Part shown: one piece after another, positions 8,118 through 16,027 of the stretch
Numbering within the stretch: the stretch's first letter is position 1
Layout: each line of letters starts with the position of its first letter
Assembly (NCBI RefSeq): GCF_003992065.1
Contig: NZ_RQUZ01000006.1
Location: forward strand, 1-64,000
Direction of reading: 5' to 3'
DNA: 64,000 bases
Source of the DNA: Veillonella seminalis
Lineage (GTDB): Bacteria > Bacillota > Negativicutes > Veillonellales > Veillonellaceae
Notes under the pieces: generated by a model
The model's input: only the letters and a program-made list of their open reading frames with translations
The model's database searches: none
Told to the model about the DNA's origin: nothing
Position numbers and translations under genes: made by a program

Positions 8118-9428
8118 TTATGCACTCGTTACAGACGTGTTATTCAATGATTCTTCAACAACTTTTTCTTCCGCTTCAAAGTGATGATCTTTAGTGAACA
8201 CTTTAAGTGCCACAGCTACGGCCAAGTTCAATACGAACAAAGCACTGAATACGAAGAGCGGACCGCTGTAGCTGTTGGTGCTTTCACGAAGGAAGGATAC
8301 GAGCATAGGACCGGCGATACCGGCGAAGCCCCAAGCTGTTAATACGCGACCGTGAATGGCGCTGAGTGCTTTGGTGCCGAATAAATCGCTGAGATAAGCC
8401 GGCATGCAGGCAAAACCGCCTCCGTAGCAGGTAATAATGGCAAATACGAGGAATTGGAAGAAGAACGAATTGCTCGTATGGCCGAGGGCAAAGAAAGCCA
8501 AGATTTCAATGAGGAAGAACAACATGTAGGTAAAAGGTCGGCCGATGTAGTCGGAAATAGTGGACCAACCGATGCGGCCAAGACCGTTCAAAAGACCGAT
8601 AATACCAACCATGGAAGCGGCTTCCGTAGCGTTCATGCCTACGATTTCCTGAGCCATTGGGGAGGCTACGGCTAATAAGCCGATACCGCAAGTGATGTTG
8701 ATGAAGAAAATCCACCATAAAGCACTGAACTGCCAAGTGCGCATGGCTTCATGAGCGTTCATACCGCGATTGAATAAAGTGTTAGCCGGGCGAGCAGCTG
8801 CAGTAGTTTGTGCTTTTTCAGTACTGTTTGTAGCAGTTGCATCAGTAGTTACAGTTGCTGCATGGTTTGTTGGTGGTTTTAAATATAAGGACGAAAGAGC
8901 CATAATGATGATGTAGGCTACGCCCAGAATTTGGAATGTTTGCACCAAGCTGTATTGTGCCGTTAAGTATTGCATTAAAGGACCGGCGATTAAGGCCGCA
9001 AAACCGAAGCCCATGATAGCCAAACCGGTGGCAAAGCCGCGATTGCGCGGGAAGTATTTAACGAGAGTGGACACCGGTGTGATATAACCGACGCCGAGGC
9101 CGATACCACCGATGACACCATAGAAGATGTAGAGCAAGGTAAGGCTGTGAGCTTCTAAAGCATAGCCGGTGCCCAACATACCGATCCCGAAGAAGAGGGT
9201 ACTCCATAAACCGCTCTTTTTAGGTCCCATTTTTTCAGCCACACTGCCGAGTAAACCGGCGGAAAGACCGAGGAATAAAATAGCCAAGGAGAAGGTCCAA
9301 GTTGTTTCTTTAAGGGACCAACCCATAGCAGCCATGATAGGGCGTGTTAAAACGCTCCAAGCATAGACACTGCCGATAGAAATGTGAATTCCGATAGCCG
9401 CCAAGGCAATTAACCAACGATTTCGCAT
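8118..9428 (-). CDS. OFA-family (oxalate/formate-antiporter type) MFS transporter
   Basis: 436 residues from the ATG at 9428, which follows AAAGGATG; a TTG start 12 codons upstream lacks an RBS. Twelve membrane segments are evident. The start (RNRWLIALAAIGIHISIGSVYAWSVL) and MGPKKSGLW are typical of the OFA branch of the major facilitator superfamily. A hydrophilic loop rich in Thr/Ala (about 190-220) links the two halves. Members carry oxalate/formate or other small monocarboxylates; substrate is not readable from sequence. The leader carries a probable ZTP riboswitch with a terminator, which would tie expression to one-carbon (10-formyl-THF) status and makes a formate-related substrate plausible. 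Confidence 0.8.
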   Translation of the reverse strand: MRNRWLIALAAIGIHISIGSVYAWSVLTRPIMAAMGWSLKETTWTFSLAILFLGLSAGLLGSVAEKMGPKKSGLWSTLFFGIGMLGTGYALEAHSLTLLYIFYGVIGGIGLGVGYITPVSTLVKYFPRNRGFATGLAIMGFGFAALIAGPLMQYLTAQYSLVQTFQILGVAYIIIMALSSLYLKPPTNHAATVTTDATATNSTEKAQTTAAARPANTLFNRGMNAHEAMRTWQFSALWWIFFINITCGIGLLAVASPMAQEIVGMNATEAASMVGIIGLLNGLGRIGWSTISDYIGRPFTYMLFFLIEILAFFALGHTSNSFFFQFLVFAIITCYGGGFACMPAYLSDLFGTKALSAIHGRVLTAWGFAGIAGPMLVSFLRESTNSYSGPLFVFSALFVLNLAVAVALKVFTKDHHFEAEEKVVEESLNNTSVTSA

Positions 9429-9552
9429 ACAATCATCCTTTCTGTAATGAAAGAAGTTGCTCAAAGTCTTTTCAGAAGAGTTATAAATACTTTTAAATAG
9501 GCTTTACTAGTAGTCTTTTGATGATTGAAAGGCAGGTAAAGGCTTTCAAAAT

Positions 9553-9592
9553 ATGCAAAAGACCGCCTGAGCAATCTTCTGCCCAGACGGTC
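9553..9592 (-). terminator. Riboswitch-controlled intrinsic terminator in the OFA leader
   Basis: On the minus strand GACCGTCTGGGCA (9580-9592) pairs with TGCTCAGGCGGTC (9561-9573) and is followed by TTTT. The 5' arm contains the CCGTCTGGGC element that the aptamer needs for its pseudoknot. Ligand binding should therefore prevent the terminator from forming (an ON switch). Confidence 0.8.
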
Positions 9593-9652
9593 GGCGTTTC
9601 TTCGCATACAATACACGTGGTTAATTCCACTAATCCGTCAGCATTGTATGTT
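9581..9652 (-). promoter_or_regulatory. Probable ZTP/ZMP riboswitch (pfl motif) aptamer
   Basis: Minus-strand order: P1 5' strand CATACAATGC (9641-9650), then TGACGG, hairpin GTGG-AATTAA-CCAC, P1 3' strand GTATTGTATG, linker GAAGAAACGCCGA, then CCGTCTGGGC (9581-9590). The last element and the GACGG/CCGTC pseudoknot match the pfl/ZTP consensus as I remember it. The P1 pairing and pseudoknot are seen in the sequence; the family assignment is from memory. Known ZTP switches control purine and one-carbon genes. Confidence 0.75.
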
Positions 9653-9670
9653 GTTCTTAATTGTGAAGTC

Positions 9671-9699
9671 ATTATAACAGTAAAAAAAGAAGCAGTCAA
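9671..9699 (-). promoter_or_regulatory. Consensus promoter for the riboswitch-OFA transcript
   Basis: TTGACT (9694-9699) and TATAAT (9671-9676) on the minus strand have a 17-base spacer. The -35 lies inside the terminator hairpin of the upstream fba gene. Confidence 0.8.
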
Positions 9700-9732
9700 T
9701 CTAAAGATTTAGATAAACTACTTCTTTTTTAG
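9683..9732 (-). terminator. fba terminator overlapping the next promoter
   Basis: On the minus strand AAAAAAGAAGTAGT pairs with ACTGCTTCTTTTTT, with an inner ATCTAAA/TTTAGAT stem, ending in a T run. It lies about 135 bases after the fba stop codon. Confidence 0.65.
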
Positions 9733-9867
9733 TTATGGATTATACATTTGTACATCTAATAAAGAGTTTTAGGATATATACTTTGTCAGTATTTGTCCCG
9801 ACTTCAGGTTACTCGGTAGTTAATTGTGCAGTGGATTTTAAATAACTGTAGCCTGAGAGTTTTACGA

Positions 9868-10797
9868 TTATAATTTACCGGAGGAACCCAATACGTTTTT
9901 AATTTTGTGCTGTACCATGCCTTTGATCGCATCGCGAGCAGGTCCCAAGTATTTACGAGGGTCAAATTCGGATGGGTTGTTAACAAAGAATTCACGAATG
10001 GAGGCTGTCATAGCTAAGCGAAGGTCGGTGTCGATGTTGATTTTACATACGGACATGGACGCTGCTTTGCGAAGCATTTCTTCAGGAACGCCTTGGGCGC
10101 CCGGAATGCTGCCGCCGAATTTGTTACATTTTTCAACAAATTCAGGCAATACTGTGGAAGCACCGTGTAAAACGATAGGGAAGCCCGGTAATAATTTACC
10201 TACTTTTTCCAAACGTTCGAAGTCAAGGTATGGTTCGCCTTTGAATTTGTAAGCACCGTGGCTGGTGCCGATAGCGATAGCCAAGGAGTCAACGCCGGTA
10301 CGTTCTACGAATTCGGCAGCCTGATCGGGATCGGTGAAGAGAGCGTCTTTTTCACTTACGTTTACATCGTCTTCAACGCCGGCCAAACGACCTAATTCGC
10401 CTTCAACTACTACGCCGTGTGCGTGAGCATATTCAACAACTTTTTTAGTCAAAGCCACGTTGGTTTCAAAATCATGTTTGGATCCGTCAATCATAACGGA
10501 ACTGAAACCGCCGTCGATACAGGATTTACAGATTTCAAAGTCGTCACCGTGGTCAAGATGTAAGGCGATTGGTAAGCCCGTATCTTCAAGGGCTGCTTCT
10601 ACTAATTTTACAAGATAAATGTGTTTTGCGTATTTGCGGGCACCGGCGGATACTTGAAGAATCAACGGAGATTGTTCTTCTTTAGCCGCATCAACGATAC
10701 CTTGTACAATTTCCATGTTGTTAACATTGAAAGCACCAATAGCATAACCGCCTTCATAGGCTTTTTTAAACATGTCTGTTGTTGAAACTAATGGCAT
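9868..10797 (-). CDS. fba: Class II fructose-1,6-bisphosphate aldolase
   Basis: 309 residues, the length of the shorter class IIA/B aldolases. It cleaves fructose-1,6-bisphosphate to DHAP and glyceraldehyde-3-phosphate, or runs in reverse for gluconeogenesis. Zinc ligands are visible: His in ALHLDHGDD (about residues 80-88), Glu in VVVEGELG, His in GTSHGAYKF, and His in IVLHGAST. The NIDTD motif near residue 234 binds the phosphate and DHAP. A strong RBS (CAAGGAGG) precedes the ATG. The gene appears monocistronic. In a lactate-fermenting, asaccharolytic organism it would serve mainly gluconeogenesis (inference). Confidence 0.95.
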   Translation of the reverse strand: MPLVSTTDMFKKAYEGGYAIGAFNVNNMEIVQGIVDAAKEEQSPLILQVSAGARKYAKHIYLVKLVEAALEDTGLPIALHLDHGDDFEICKSCIDGGFSSVMIDGSKHDFETNVALTKKVVEYAHAHGVVVEGELGRLAGVEDDVNVSEKDALFTDPDQAAEFVERTGVDSLAIAIGTSHGAYKFKGEPYLDFERLEKVGKLLPGFPIVLHGASTVLPEFVEKCNKFGGSIPGAQGVPEEMLRKAASMSVCKINIDTDLRLAMTASIREFFVNNPSEFDPRKYLGPARDAIKGMVQHKIKNVLGSSGKL

Positions 10798-10951
10798 AGT
10801 ATTTCCTCCTTGTAATGGAATACTGATAACTGATAAGGAATGTCATACATCAAGTTAAGTATAGCAAGAAGACTCTTAAACGGCTACTGCTATTTATGCA
10901 TAATAGTGGGGCTCTATGACTGTATAGCTGTGGGGCACAATGAAATTTTTG

Positions 10952-11983
10952 TCAAAAAGAATTCTTGTTGGGGCTTAAGTACTGTGAAATCAAGGGTTCC
11001 CAGGCTTTGGGGAGCGGAGCGGTCACCGTTATGAACGTATGCGTCATAGGGTGGACAAATTGTAGCCCAATGGCGTGTAATGCTTGATTTTGAAGTAAAT
11101 TGAGCGAACCGCCATAGAGGTCATCGCCCACGAGTGGGAATCCCAATTGTGACATGTGTACGCGAATTTGATGGGTTCGGCCGGTGTGAAGGACAAAGCG
11201 GACGAGGGATAGCCGTTTATGACGGGCTAAACAGGTAATGTCCGTGTGGGCCGGCTTGCCGACGGAGCTGACGGTGCGTTCGATGATACTGCCTTCTTTG
11301 CGTGCAATGGGCCAGTGAATGGTGGCATAGTCTGCCGGGAAAAAGCCTTCACACAGTGCCTCATAGATTTTGCGGATAGGCGTGTGCGTTTTGGTAAAAC
11401 TGTGCTGCACTAAGGCGTTTTTGGCAATAATCACGAGGCCGGATGTGTCCTTGTCGAGGCGATGAACGGGGTGGAAAGCAGCTTGTGTTTGCTTCGTTTT
11501 TTCAAAATAATGAATGAGTGCATTGGCTACCGTATGAAAACGCTCGGTCGATGTAGGATGCATGAGGAGTCCTGTCGGTTTATTGATTATGAGCAGGTGC
11601 TCGTCTTCGTAGATGATAGGAATTTCATAGTCCCAAGGCGTGAAGTTTGGTTCCTGCTTTGGCAAGTAAAGTGTTATCGTATCGCCGGGCACGACTAAAC
11701 TGTGCCATGAAGAGGTTTGATTATTTACATAAACGAGGCCTTCTGTCCGTAAACGACGCCGCATGGCCTGTGATACGCCGGCTCCACGCACTAAATGATT
11801 GATGGACAGGCGCATTGCCTTTGGAGCATTTGGCTTAGCTGGAACAACTAAATGTAAAAGCGGCTCGCCGAGCACGGCTGTATTTGCCGGTTCTTTTGTA
11901 TTTGTGCGGCTGTCATTTTCGATGGCTGTATTTTGTTGTAATGTGTTTTTGGCAGTCGTGGCTGCCTCTGGTGTCTGTTTCAT
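10952..11983 (-). CDS. RluA-family pseudouridine synthase
   Basis: 343 residues from the ATG at 11983; a TTG start 13 codons upstream is possible but has no better RBS. The first ~45 residues are Thr/Ala/Asn-rich and probably disordered. An S4-like RNA-binding domain follows (LVRGAGVSQAMRRRL, GDTITLYLP), then the catalytic domain with HRLDKDTSGLVIIAKN, which holds the catalytic Asp. The C-terminal GRTHQIRVHMSQLGFPLVGD is also diagnostic. It isomerises uridines in rRNA or tRNA; which sites (RluC, RluD or RluB-like) cannot be told. No convincing Shine-Dalgarno is seen. Confidence 0.9.
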   Translation of the reverse strand: MKQTPEAATTAKNTLQQNTAIENDSRTNTKEPANTAVLGEPLLHLVVPAKPNAPKAMRLSINHLVRGAGVSQAMRRRLRTEGLVYVNNQTSSWHSLVVPGDTITLYLPKQEPNFTPWDYEIPIIYEDEHLLIINKPTGLLMHPTSTERFHTVANALIHYFEKTKQTQAAFHPVHRLDKDTSGLVIIAKNALVQHSFTKTHTPIRKIYEALCEGFFPADYATIHWPIARKEGSIIERTVSSVGKPAHTDITCLARHKRLSLVRFVLHTGRTHQIRVHMSQLGFPLVGDDLYGGSLNLLQNQALHAIGLQFVHPMTHTFITVTAPLPKAWEPLISQYLSPNKNSF

Positions 11984-12110
11984 ATCTCTATTGTAGCAAA
12001 GGTATAAAAAAATTTCATACAAAGTTCAATTTTCCAAACCTTTCTATGTGAGGAACGGGGCCTATATGATATAATAATAGTACTATTTAAAAAGCAAAGG
12101 AGGCATATAC

Positions 12111-12605
12111 ATGGCCAAAGATTGTTCGTTTGACGTAGTGTCTGAAGTAAATATGCAAGAAGTTGATAACGCAGTTAACCAAGCAAAAAAAGAAATTGGT
12201 ACTCGTTATGATTTTCGCGGCAGCAAATCCGAAATCAGTCTTGAAGGGGAAACTATTAAGGTGATTTCTGATGATGAATATAAATTAAACGCCGTAATCG
12301 ACGTTATTAAAGGCAAGATGGTTAAGCGTAATGTGGCGCTTAAGAATCTTGATTACGGTAAGGTGGAACCGGCATCGGGAGCTACCGTTCGCCAGGTGAT
12401 TACCATTAAAAAAGGTATTTCTAAAGAAACCGCTAAAGATGTGGTTAAATTAATTAAAAATATGAAACTTAAAGTAACGGCACAGATTATGGAAGATCAA
12501 GTGCGTGTTACCGGCAAAGATAAAGACTCCTTGCAAGAAGTTATTCAAATGTTGAAACAACAGGATTTACCGGTAGAATTGCAATTTGTAAATTTCCGCT
12601 CCTAA
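12111..12605 (+). CDS. yajQ: YajQ-family nucleotide-binding protein
   Basis: 164 residues, exactly family length. The start [21 protein letters not shown] and the motif [11 protein letters not shown] are diagnostic. YajQ has two ferredoxin-like domains; some members bind cyclic di-GMP and affect gene expression, others were described as tRNA/GTP-binding. AAAGGAGG lies just before the ATG. It is the first gene of the plus-strand run leading into the cobalamin operon, but a weak terminator separates it from cbiD, so co-transcription is uncertain. Confidence 0.93.
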   Translation: MAKDCSFDVVSEVNMQEVDNAVNQAKKEIGTRYDFRGSKSEISLEGETIKVISDDEYKLNAVIDVIKGKMVKRNVALKNLDYGKVEPASGATVRQVITIKKGISKETAKDVVKLIKNMKLKVTAQIMEDQVRVTGKDKDSLQEVIQMLKQQDLPVELQFVNFRS

Positions 12606-12616
12606 GTAGAGCCCAC

Positions 12617-12644
12617 AAGAGCAGCGTAATATTGCTGCTCTTTA
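12617..12644 (+). terminator. Weak terminator between yajQ and cbiD
   Basis: AAGAGCAGC (12617-12625) pairs with GCTGCTCTT (12634-12642), followed by only a short T run (TTTACC). Read-through into cbiD is likely. Confidence 0.45.
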
Positions 12645-12690
12645 CCATGATATCAAGCTGTGAAAGATTCTTTCACTAAAGGAGGTATAA

Positions 12691-13809
12691 ATGGATATTG
12701 AGGCTATGCGAGGCGGCTATACGACCGGTTCCTGTGCCACGGCCGGTATGAAGGCAGCTTTAATGGCATTGTTGCAGGAAGAGTATCCGACTCGTGTGAC
12801 GGTGATTAATCCGCAAGATACGCCGATTGAAGTGCCGGTTAAGTCGGTAGAGGTGCTATCCGATACTGAAGCGCGAGCTACTGTGGTTAAAGATGGCGGC
12901 GACGATCCGGATGTAACACACGGCACCGATGTGGTGACTACGGTACAGCTGACGGATGACGGCACGTTGCAGTTTCGAGCCGGTTTCGGCGTCGGCACTG
13001 TAACGAAACCGGGCTTGGCTATGCCACCGGGAGAACCGGCCATTAATCCGGGACCACGCATCATGATGACCACCGTATTTAATGAGTTTTGCACGGCCGG
13101 TCAAGGCGTTATCGTGACGGTATCGGTGCCAAACGGGGAAGTACTGGCGAAGAAAACGCTGAACAGTACGCTCGGCATTGAAGGCGGTATTTCCATTATC
13201 GGCACAACCGGGATTGTGAAGCCCATGAGTGAAGAAGGTTTTAAAAACTCTTTGGTACCTCAGCTCACAGTTATGAAAGCGGCCGGTTATGAAACGGCTG
13301 TGTTGGTACCGGGGCGTATCGGTCAGGAATTGGCCAAGAATGTGCTGGGAATTGCCATTAATCAGATGGCGGAAACGTCTAATTTTATCGGCTTCATGCT
13401 GGAGCAATGCGTGAAAGCCGGTTTTAAAAAGATTGTTATTATCGGTCATATCGGTAAGATTATAAAACTCGCGTCCGGCAGTTTTCATACCCATAATCGT
13501 ATGAGTGACGGCCGAATGGAGACTCTCGTAGCCTATGCGGCACTGGATGGTGCTTCTACTAAAGTGGCTAATGAAATTATGGAGTGTCGCACCACGGAAG
13601 CGGCTATGCCGATTCTGGCACGCGAGCATTTGACGAGCGTTTATCAGCGTGTAGCAGACAGAGCATCTATGCGCTCGGAACGCTATATTGCGAATGAGGC
13701 GGAAGTCGGTATTATTATTGCTACGTTGGACGGCGAAATTTTGGCGGTCGATGAAACGGCTAAGCGTATCGGAGGTGAAGAGCATTGGCAAATACCCTCT
13801 ACGTTGTAG
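12691..13809 (+). CDS. cbiD: Cobalt-precorrin-5B (C1)-methyltransferase
   Basis: 372 residues. The N-terminal GGYTTGSCATAGMKAAL is the CbiD signature; further conserved blocks are GVGTVTKPGLAMPPGEPAINPGP (split here: GVGTVTKPG and AMPPGEPAINPG) and GHIGKIIKLASGSFHTHNRM. CbiD methylates C1 of the cobalt-corrin with S-adenosylmethionine in the oxygen-independent B12 route. An AAAGGAGG RBS precedes the ATG. The end overlaps cbiE by 25 bases, so the two are coupled. It is the first gene of a compact cbiD-E-T-F-G-H-J-C operon. Confidence 0.95.
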   Translation: MDIEAMRGGYTTGSCATAGMKAALMALLQEEYPTRVTVINPQDTPIEVPVKSVEVLSDTEARATVVKDGGDDPDVTHGTDVVTTVQLTDDGTLQFRAGFGVGTVTKPGLAMPPGEPAINPGPRIMMTTVFNEFCTAGQGVIVTVSVPNGEVLAKKTLNSTLGIEGGISIIGTTGIVKPMSEEGFKNSLVPQLTVMKAAGYETAVLVPGRIGQELAKNVLGIAINQMAETSNFIGFMLEQCVKAGFKKIVIIGHIGKIIKLASGSFHTHNRMSDGRMETLVAYAALDGASTKVANEIMECRTTEAAMPILAREHLTSVYQRVADRASMRSERYIANEAEVGIIIATLDGEILAVDETAKRIGGEEHWQIPSTL

Positions 13810-14411
13810 GTATCGGCCCGGGGAATCCCGATTATGTGGTACCGCGCGGTCTTAAATTAATTGAAGAAGCCAAGGTACTCGTCGGGAGTGAACGGTCTTT
13901 ATTGGATTTTGCTCACGAAGGGCAGCTCACGCATTCGGTTACCGGTAAGCTCACTGAATTAGCTCTTTGGATTGAAGAACAGCTTAAGAGCCATGATGTA
14001 GTTGTCATGGTAAGCGGTGATACGGGCTATTACAGCTTATTGCCGTATCTTAAGAAGAAGTTCCCTGATACGCCGATTGATGTGGTGCCGGGCATCAGTT
14101 CCATGACCTTTGCCTTTGCTCGTATCGGCGAAGTGTGGCAGGATGCGGATTTGTTGAGTTTTCACGGTCGTGTCCCGAAAGAGGAATCACTTCGTTATGA
14201 AGCGGGGCGTAAGCTTGGCTTTTTGACGGATAAGGAACATAATCCGGCGGCGATTGCTCAAATTTTAATGGAGCACGGCTGGCCGGCCGATACGAAGTCG
14301 GTGGCTTTAGAACGACTCAGCTATGAAGATGAACGAATTGAGCACGGTACTTTGACGGATATCACAAGACTTTCGGGTTTTGAGCATTCCGTATTTATAG
14401 TGCTGGGGTAA
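13785..14411 (+). CDS. cbiE: Cobalt-precorrin-7 (C5)-methyltransferase
   Basis: 208 residues. The tetrapyrrole methylase fold is shown by VVGIGPGNPDYVVPRG at the N-terminus, VMVSGDTGYYS (about residues 75-85) and VVPGISSMTFAFARIG. In the anaerobic pathway CbiE methylates C5, working with CbiT; in many genomes the two are fused as CobL, here they are separate adjacent genes. It starts inside the 3' end of cbiD with GGAGGTGAAGAGC upstream as RBS. A 70-base gap precedes cbiT. Confidence 0.93.
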   Translation: MANTLYVVGIGPGNPDYVVPRGLKLIEEAKVLVGSERSLLDFAHEGQLTHSVTGKLTELALWIEEQLKSHDVVVMVSGDTGYYSLLPYLKKKFPDTPIDVVPGISSMTFAFARIGEVWQDADLLSFHGRVPKEESLRYEAGRKLGFLTDKEHNPAAIAQILMEHGWPADTKSVALERLSYEDERIEHGTLTDITRLSGFEHSVFIVLG

Positions 14412-14481
14412 ACTTAGGATTATCGGTGAGCGTTGAAGCTCATTTATGACTTTTGAATCTTAATATATTAAGGAGGTATCC

Positions 14482-15096
14482 ATGCGGCATTTTTTCGGCA
14501 TTGAAGATGAAGAATTTATTCGCGGCGATGTGCCTATGACGAAGCGCGAAATTCGTATGGCCGTACTCAATGAAGCGCGTGTGCAGGAGGAGAGTTATGT
14601 TCTTGATGTTGGCGCCGGTACGGGTTCCATTTCCATTGAAGCGGCATTGGGGGCACCGCAAGGGCATGTATATGCTATTGAACGTTTTGCCAAGGGCATC
14701 GAACTTATCAAGGCGAATATGACGAAGTTTGGTGTTAATAATTTAACGGTAATCGAGGCAAAAGCACCGGAAGGCATGGAAGATTTACCGGCCCTTGATG
14801 CCATCATTATCGGCGGCAGTGCGGGCGGTATGGATGCGATTCTCGATGAATCCGAGCGCCTCTTAAAACCGGGTGGCCGTCTTGTCGTAACGGCGGTAAC
14901 CATGGAAACCGGTTACACGATTTTGAAAGCGTTAAAAGGTCGTCCTTTCACCTATGAAGGCTATCAGATGCAAATTAATCGTTTCCGTAAAGCCGGTCCG
15001 TATCATTTGTTGAATCCATTGAGTCCGATTTTTATTGTAACCGCAGTTAAACAGGCTGAGACCGAAACGGCTAATGCTGAAGAAGCAACTAAATAG
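14482..15096 (+). CDS. cbiT: Cobalt-precorrin-6B (C15)-methyltransferase (decarboxylating)
   Basis: 204 residues. A class I SAM-binding fold is visible: VLDVGAGTGSISIEAA (about residues 40-55) and the acidic loop YAIERFAKGIELIKAN. The substrate-entry sequence GDVPMTKREIRMAVL at about residues 17-31 is typical of CbiT. It methylates C15 and decarboxylates the ring C acetate. The start follows AAGGAGG. The last ~15 residues are Glu/Ala/Thr-rich and look disordered. Confidence 0.93.
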   Translation: MRHFFGIEDEEFIRGDVPMTKREIRMAVLNEARVQEESYVLDVGAGTGSISIEAALGAPQGHVYAIERFAKGIELIKANMTKFGVNNLTVIEAKAPEGMEDLPALDAIIIGGSAGGMDAILDESERLLKPGGRLVVTAVTMETGYTILKALKGRPFTYEGYQMQINRFRKAGPYHLLNPLSPIFIVTAVKQAETETANAEEATK

Positions 15097-15196
15097 GTTA
15101 CTGAGAACAGATATAAATCGTTCGTCTGAATATGTCGTTTAGGCGGATGAAGTATATATAACTTGAGGCCGTAAGGCCGGGGAGGTAAACTGTCAC

Positions 15197-16009
15197 ATGA
15201 GTACAGATAAAACAATGTCGGGCGATACTGCCATGACGAATCAAGAAGTACCGGTAGTTCATTTTGTGGGGGCCGGCCCGGGGGATCCGGAGCTGATTAC
15301 CCGCAAAGGTTATCGTTTGGTCAGTGAAGCGGATATCGTAATTTACGCCGGTTCTTTGGTAAATCCGGATATTTTGGCGGCTTGTAAAAAAGGTTGCGAA
15401 ATTTTTAACAGTGCAACCATGAACCTCGATGAAGTAATCGAAGTTATGAAGCGCGGTGCCGCGGAAGGCAAAGCCATCGTTCGTTTGCACACCGGTGACC
15501 CTGCTATTTACGGGGCCATTCAGGAACAGATGGACCGCTTGAAAGAATTGAACATTACCTATGCGGTAATTCCGGGCGTAAGTTCGTTCCTTGCTACGGC
15601 GGCTGCTTTAAAACAGGAATACACCTTACCTAATGTATCCCAAACAGTTATTATTACGCGTATGGAAGGCCGTACGCCGATGCCACCGAAGGAAAAATTG
15701 GGTATGCTCGCCGCTCATGAAGCAACCATGTGTATTTTCCTCAGTGTGCAGATGATTGATAAAGTAGTGGAAGAACTTGTTAACGGCGGTTACAGCCCTA
15801 AGACGCCGGTTGCGATTGTGGTAAAAGCATCCTGGCCGGATCAACGCATCATTCGCGGCACTTTAGAAACGATTGCCGATATCGTGAGTCAGGAAGGCGT
15901 ATTGCGTCAGGCCATGATCGTGGTAAGTAAAGTTCTTGACAGTGATTATGAATTGTCCAAGTTGTATGACAAGGGCTTCAGTCACATGTACCGTAGTGCC
16001 AAGGACTAA
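15197..16009 (+). CDS. cbiF: Cobalt-precorrin-4 (C11)-methyltransferase
   Basis: 270 residues. Tetrapyrrole methylase motifs are VHFVGAGPGDPELITRKG (after a ~15-residue polar N-terminal tail), YAGSLVNPDIL, RLHTGDPAIYGAIQEQ and VIPGVSSFLATAAAL. The YAGSLV and GDPAIYG blocks single out the CbiF/CobM group. CbiF methylates C11 of cobalt-precorrin-4. The ATG at 15197 follows GGGGAGGT. The 100-base gap upstream contains a small GGCCGTAAGGCC hairpin but no terminator. Confidence 0.94.
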   Translation: MSTDKTMSGDTAMTNQEVPVVHFVGAGPGDPELITRKGYRLVSEADIVIYAGSLVNPDILAACKKGCEIFNSATMNLDEVIEVMKRGAAEGKAIVRLHTGDPAIYGAIQEQMDRLKELNITYAVIPGVSSFLATAAALKQEYTLPNVSQTVIITRMEGRTPMPPKEKLGMLAAHEATMCIFLSVQMIDKVVEELVNGGYSPKTPVAIVVKASWPDQRIIRGTLETIADIVSQEGVLRQAMIVVSKVLDSDYELSKLYDKGFSHMYRSAKD

Positions 16010-16027
16010 TAGCGGAGAGTGAGTACT

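Noticed and set aside
8339-8736. Long open frames opposite and within the OFA transporter gene
   Set aside because: They are shadows of a strongly conserved membrane protein, lack ribosome-binding sites and have no family pattern.
12717-13791. 311-residue open frame antisense to cbiD
   Set aside because: It is a long shadow of a conserved gene with biased third positions; no RBS or recognisable domain.
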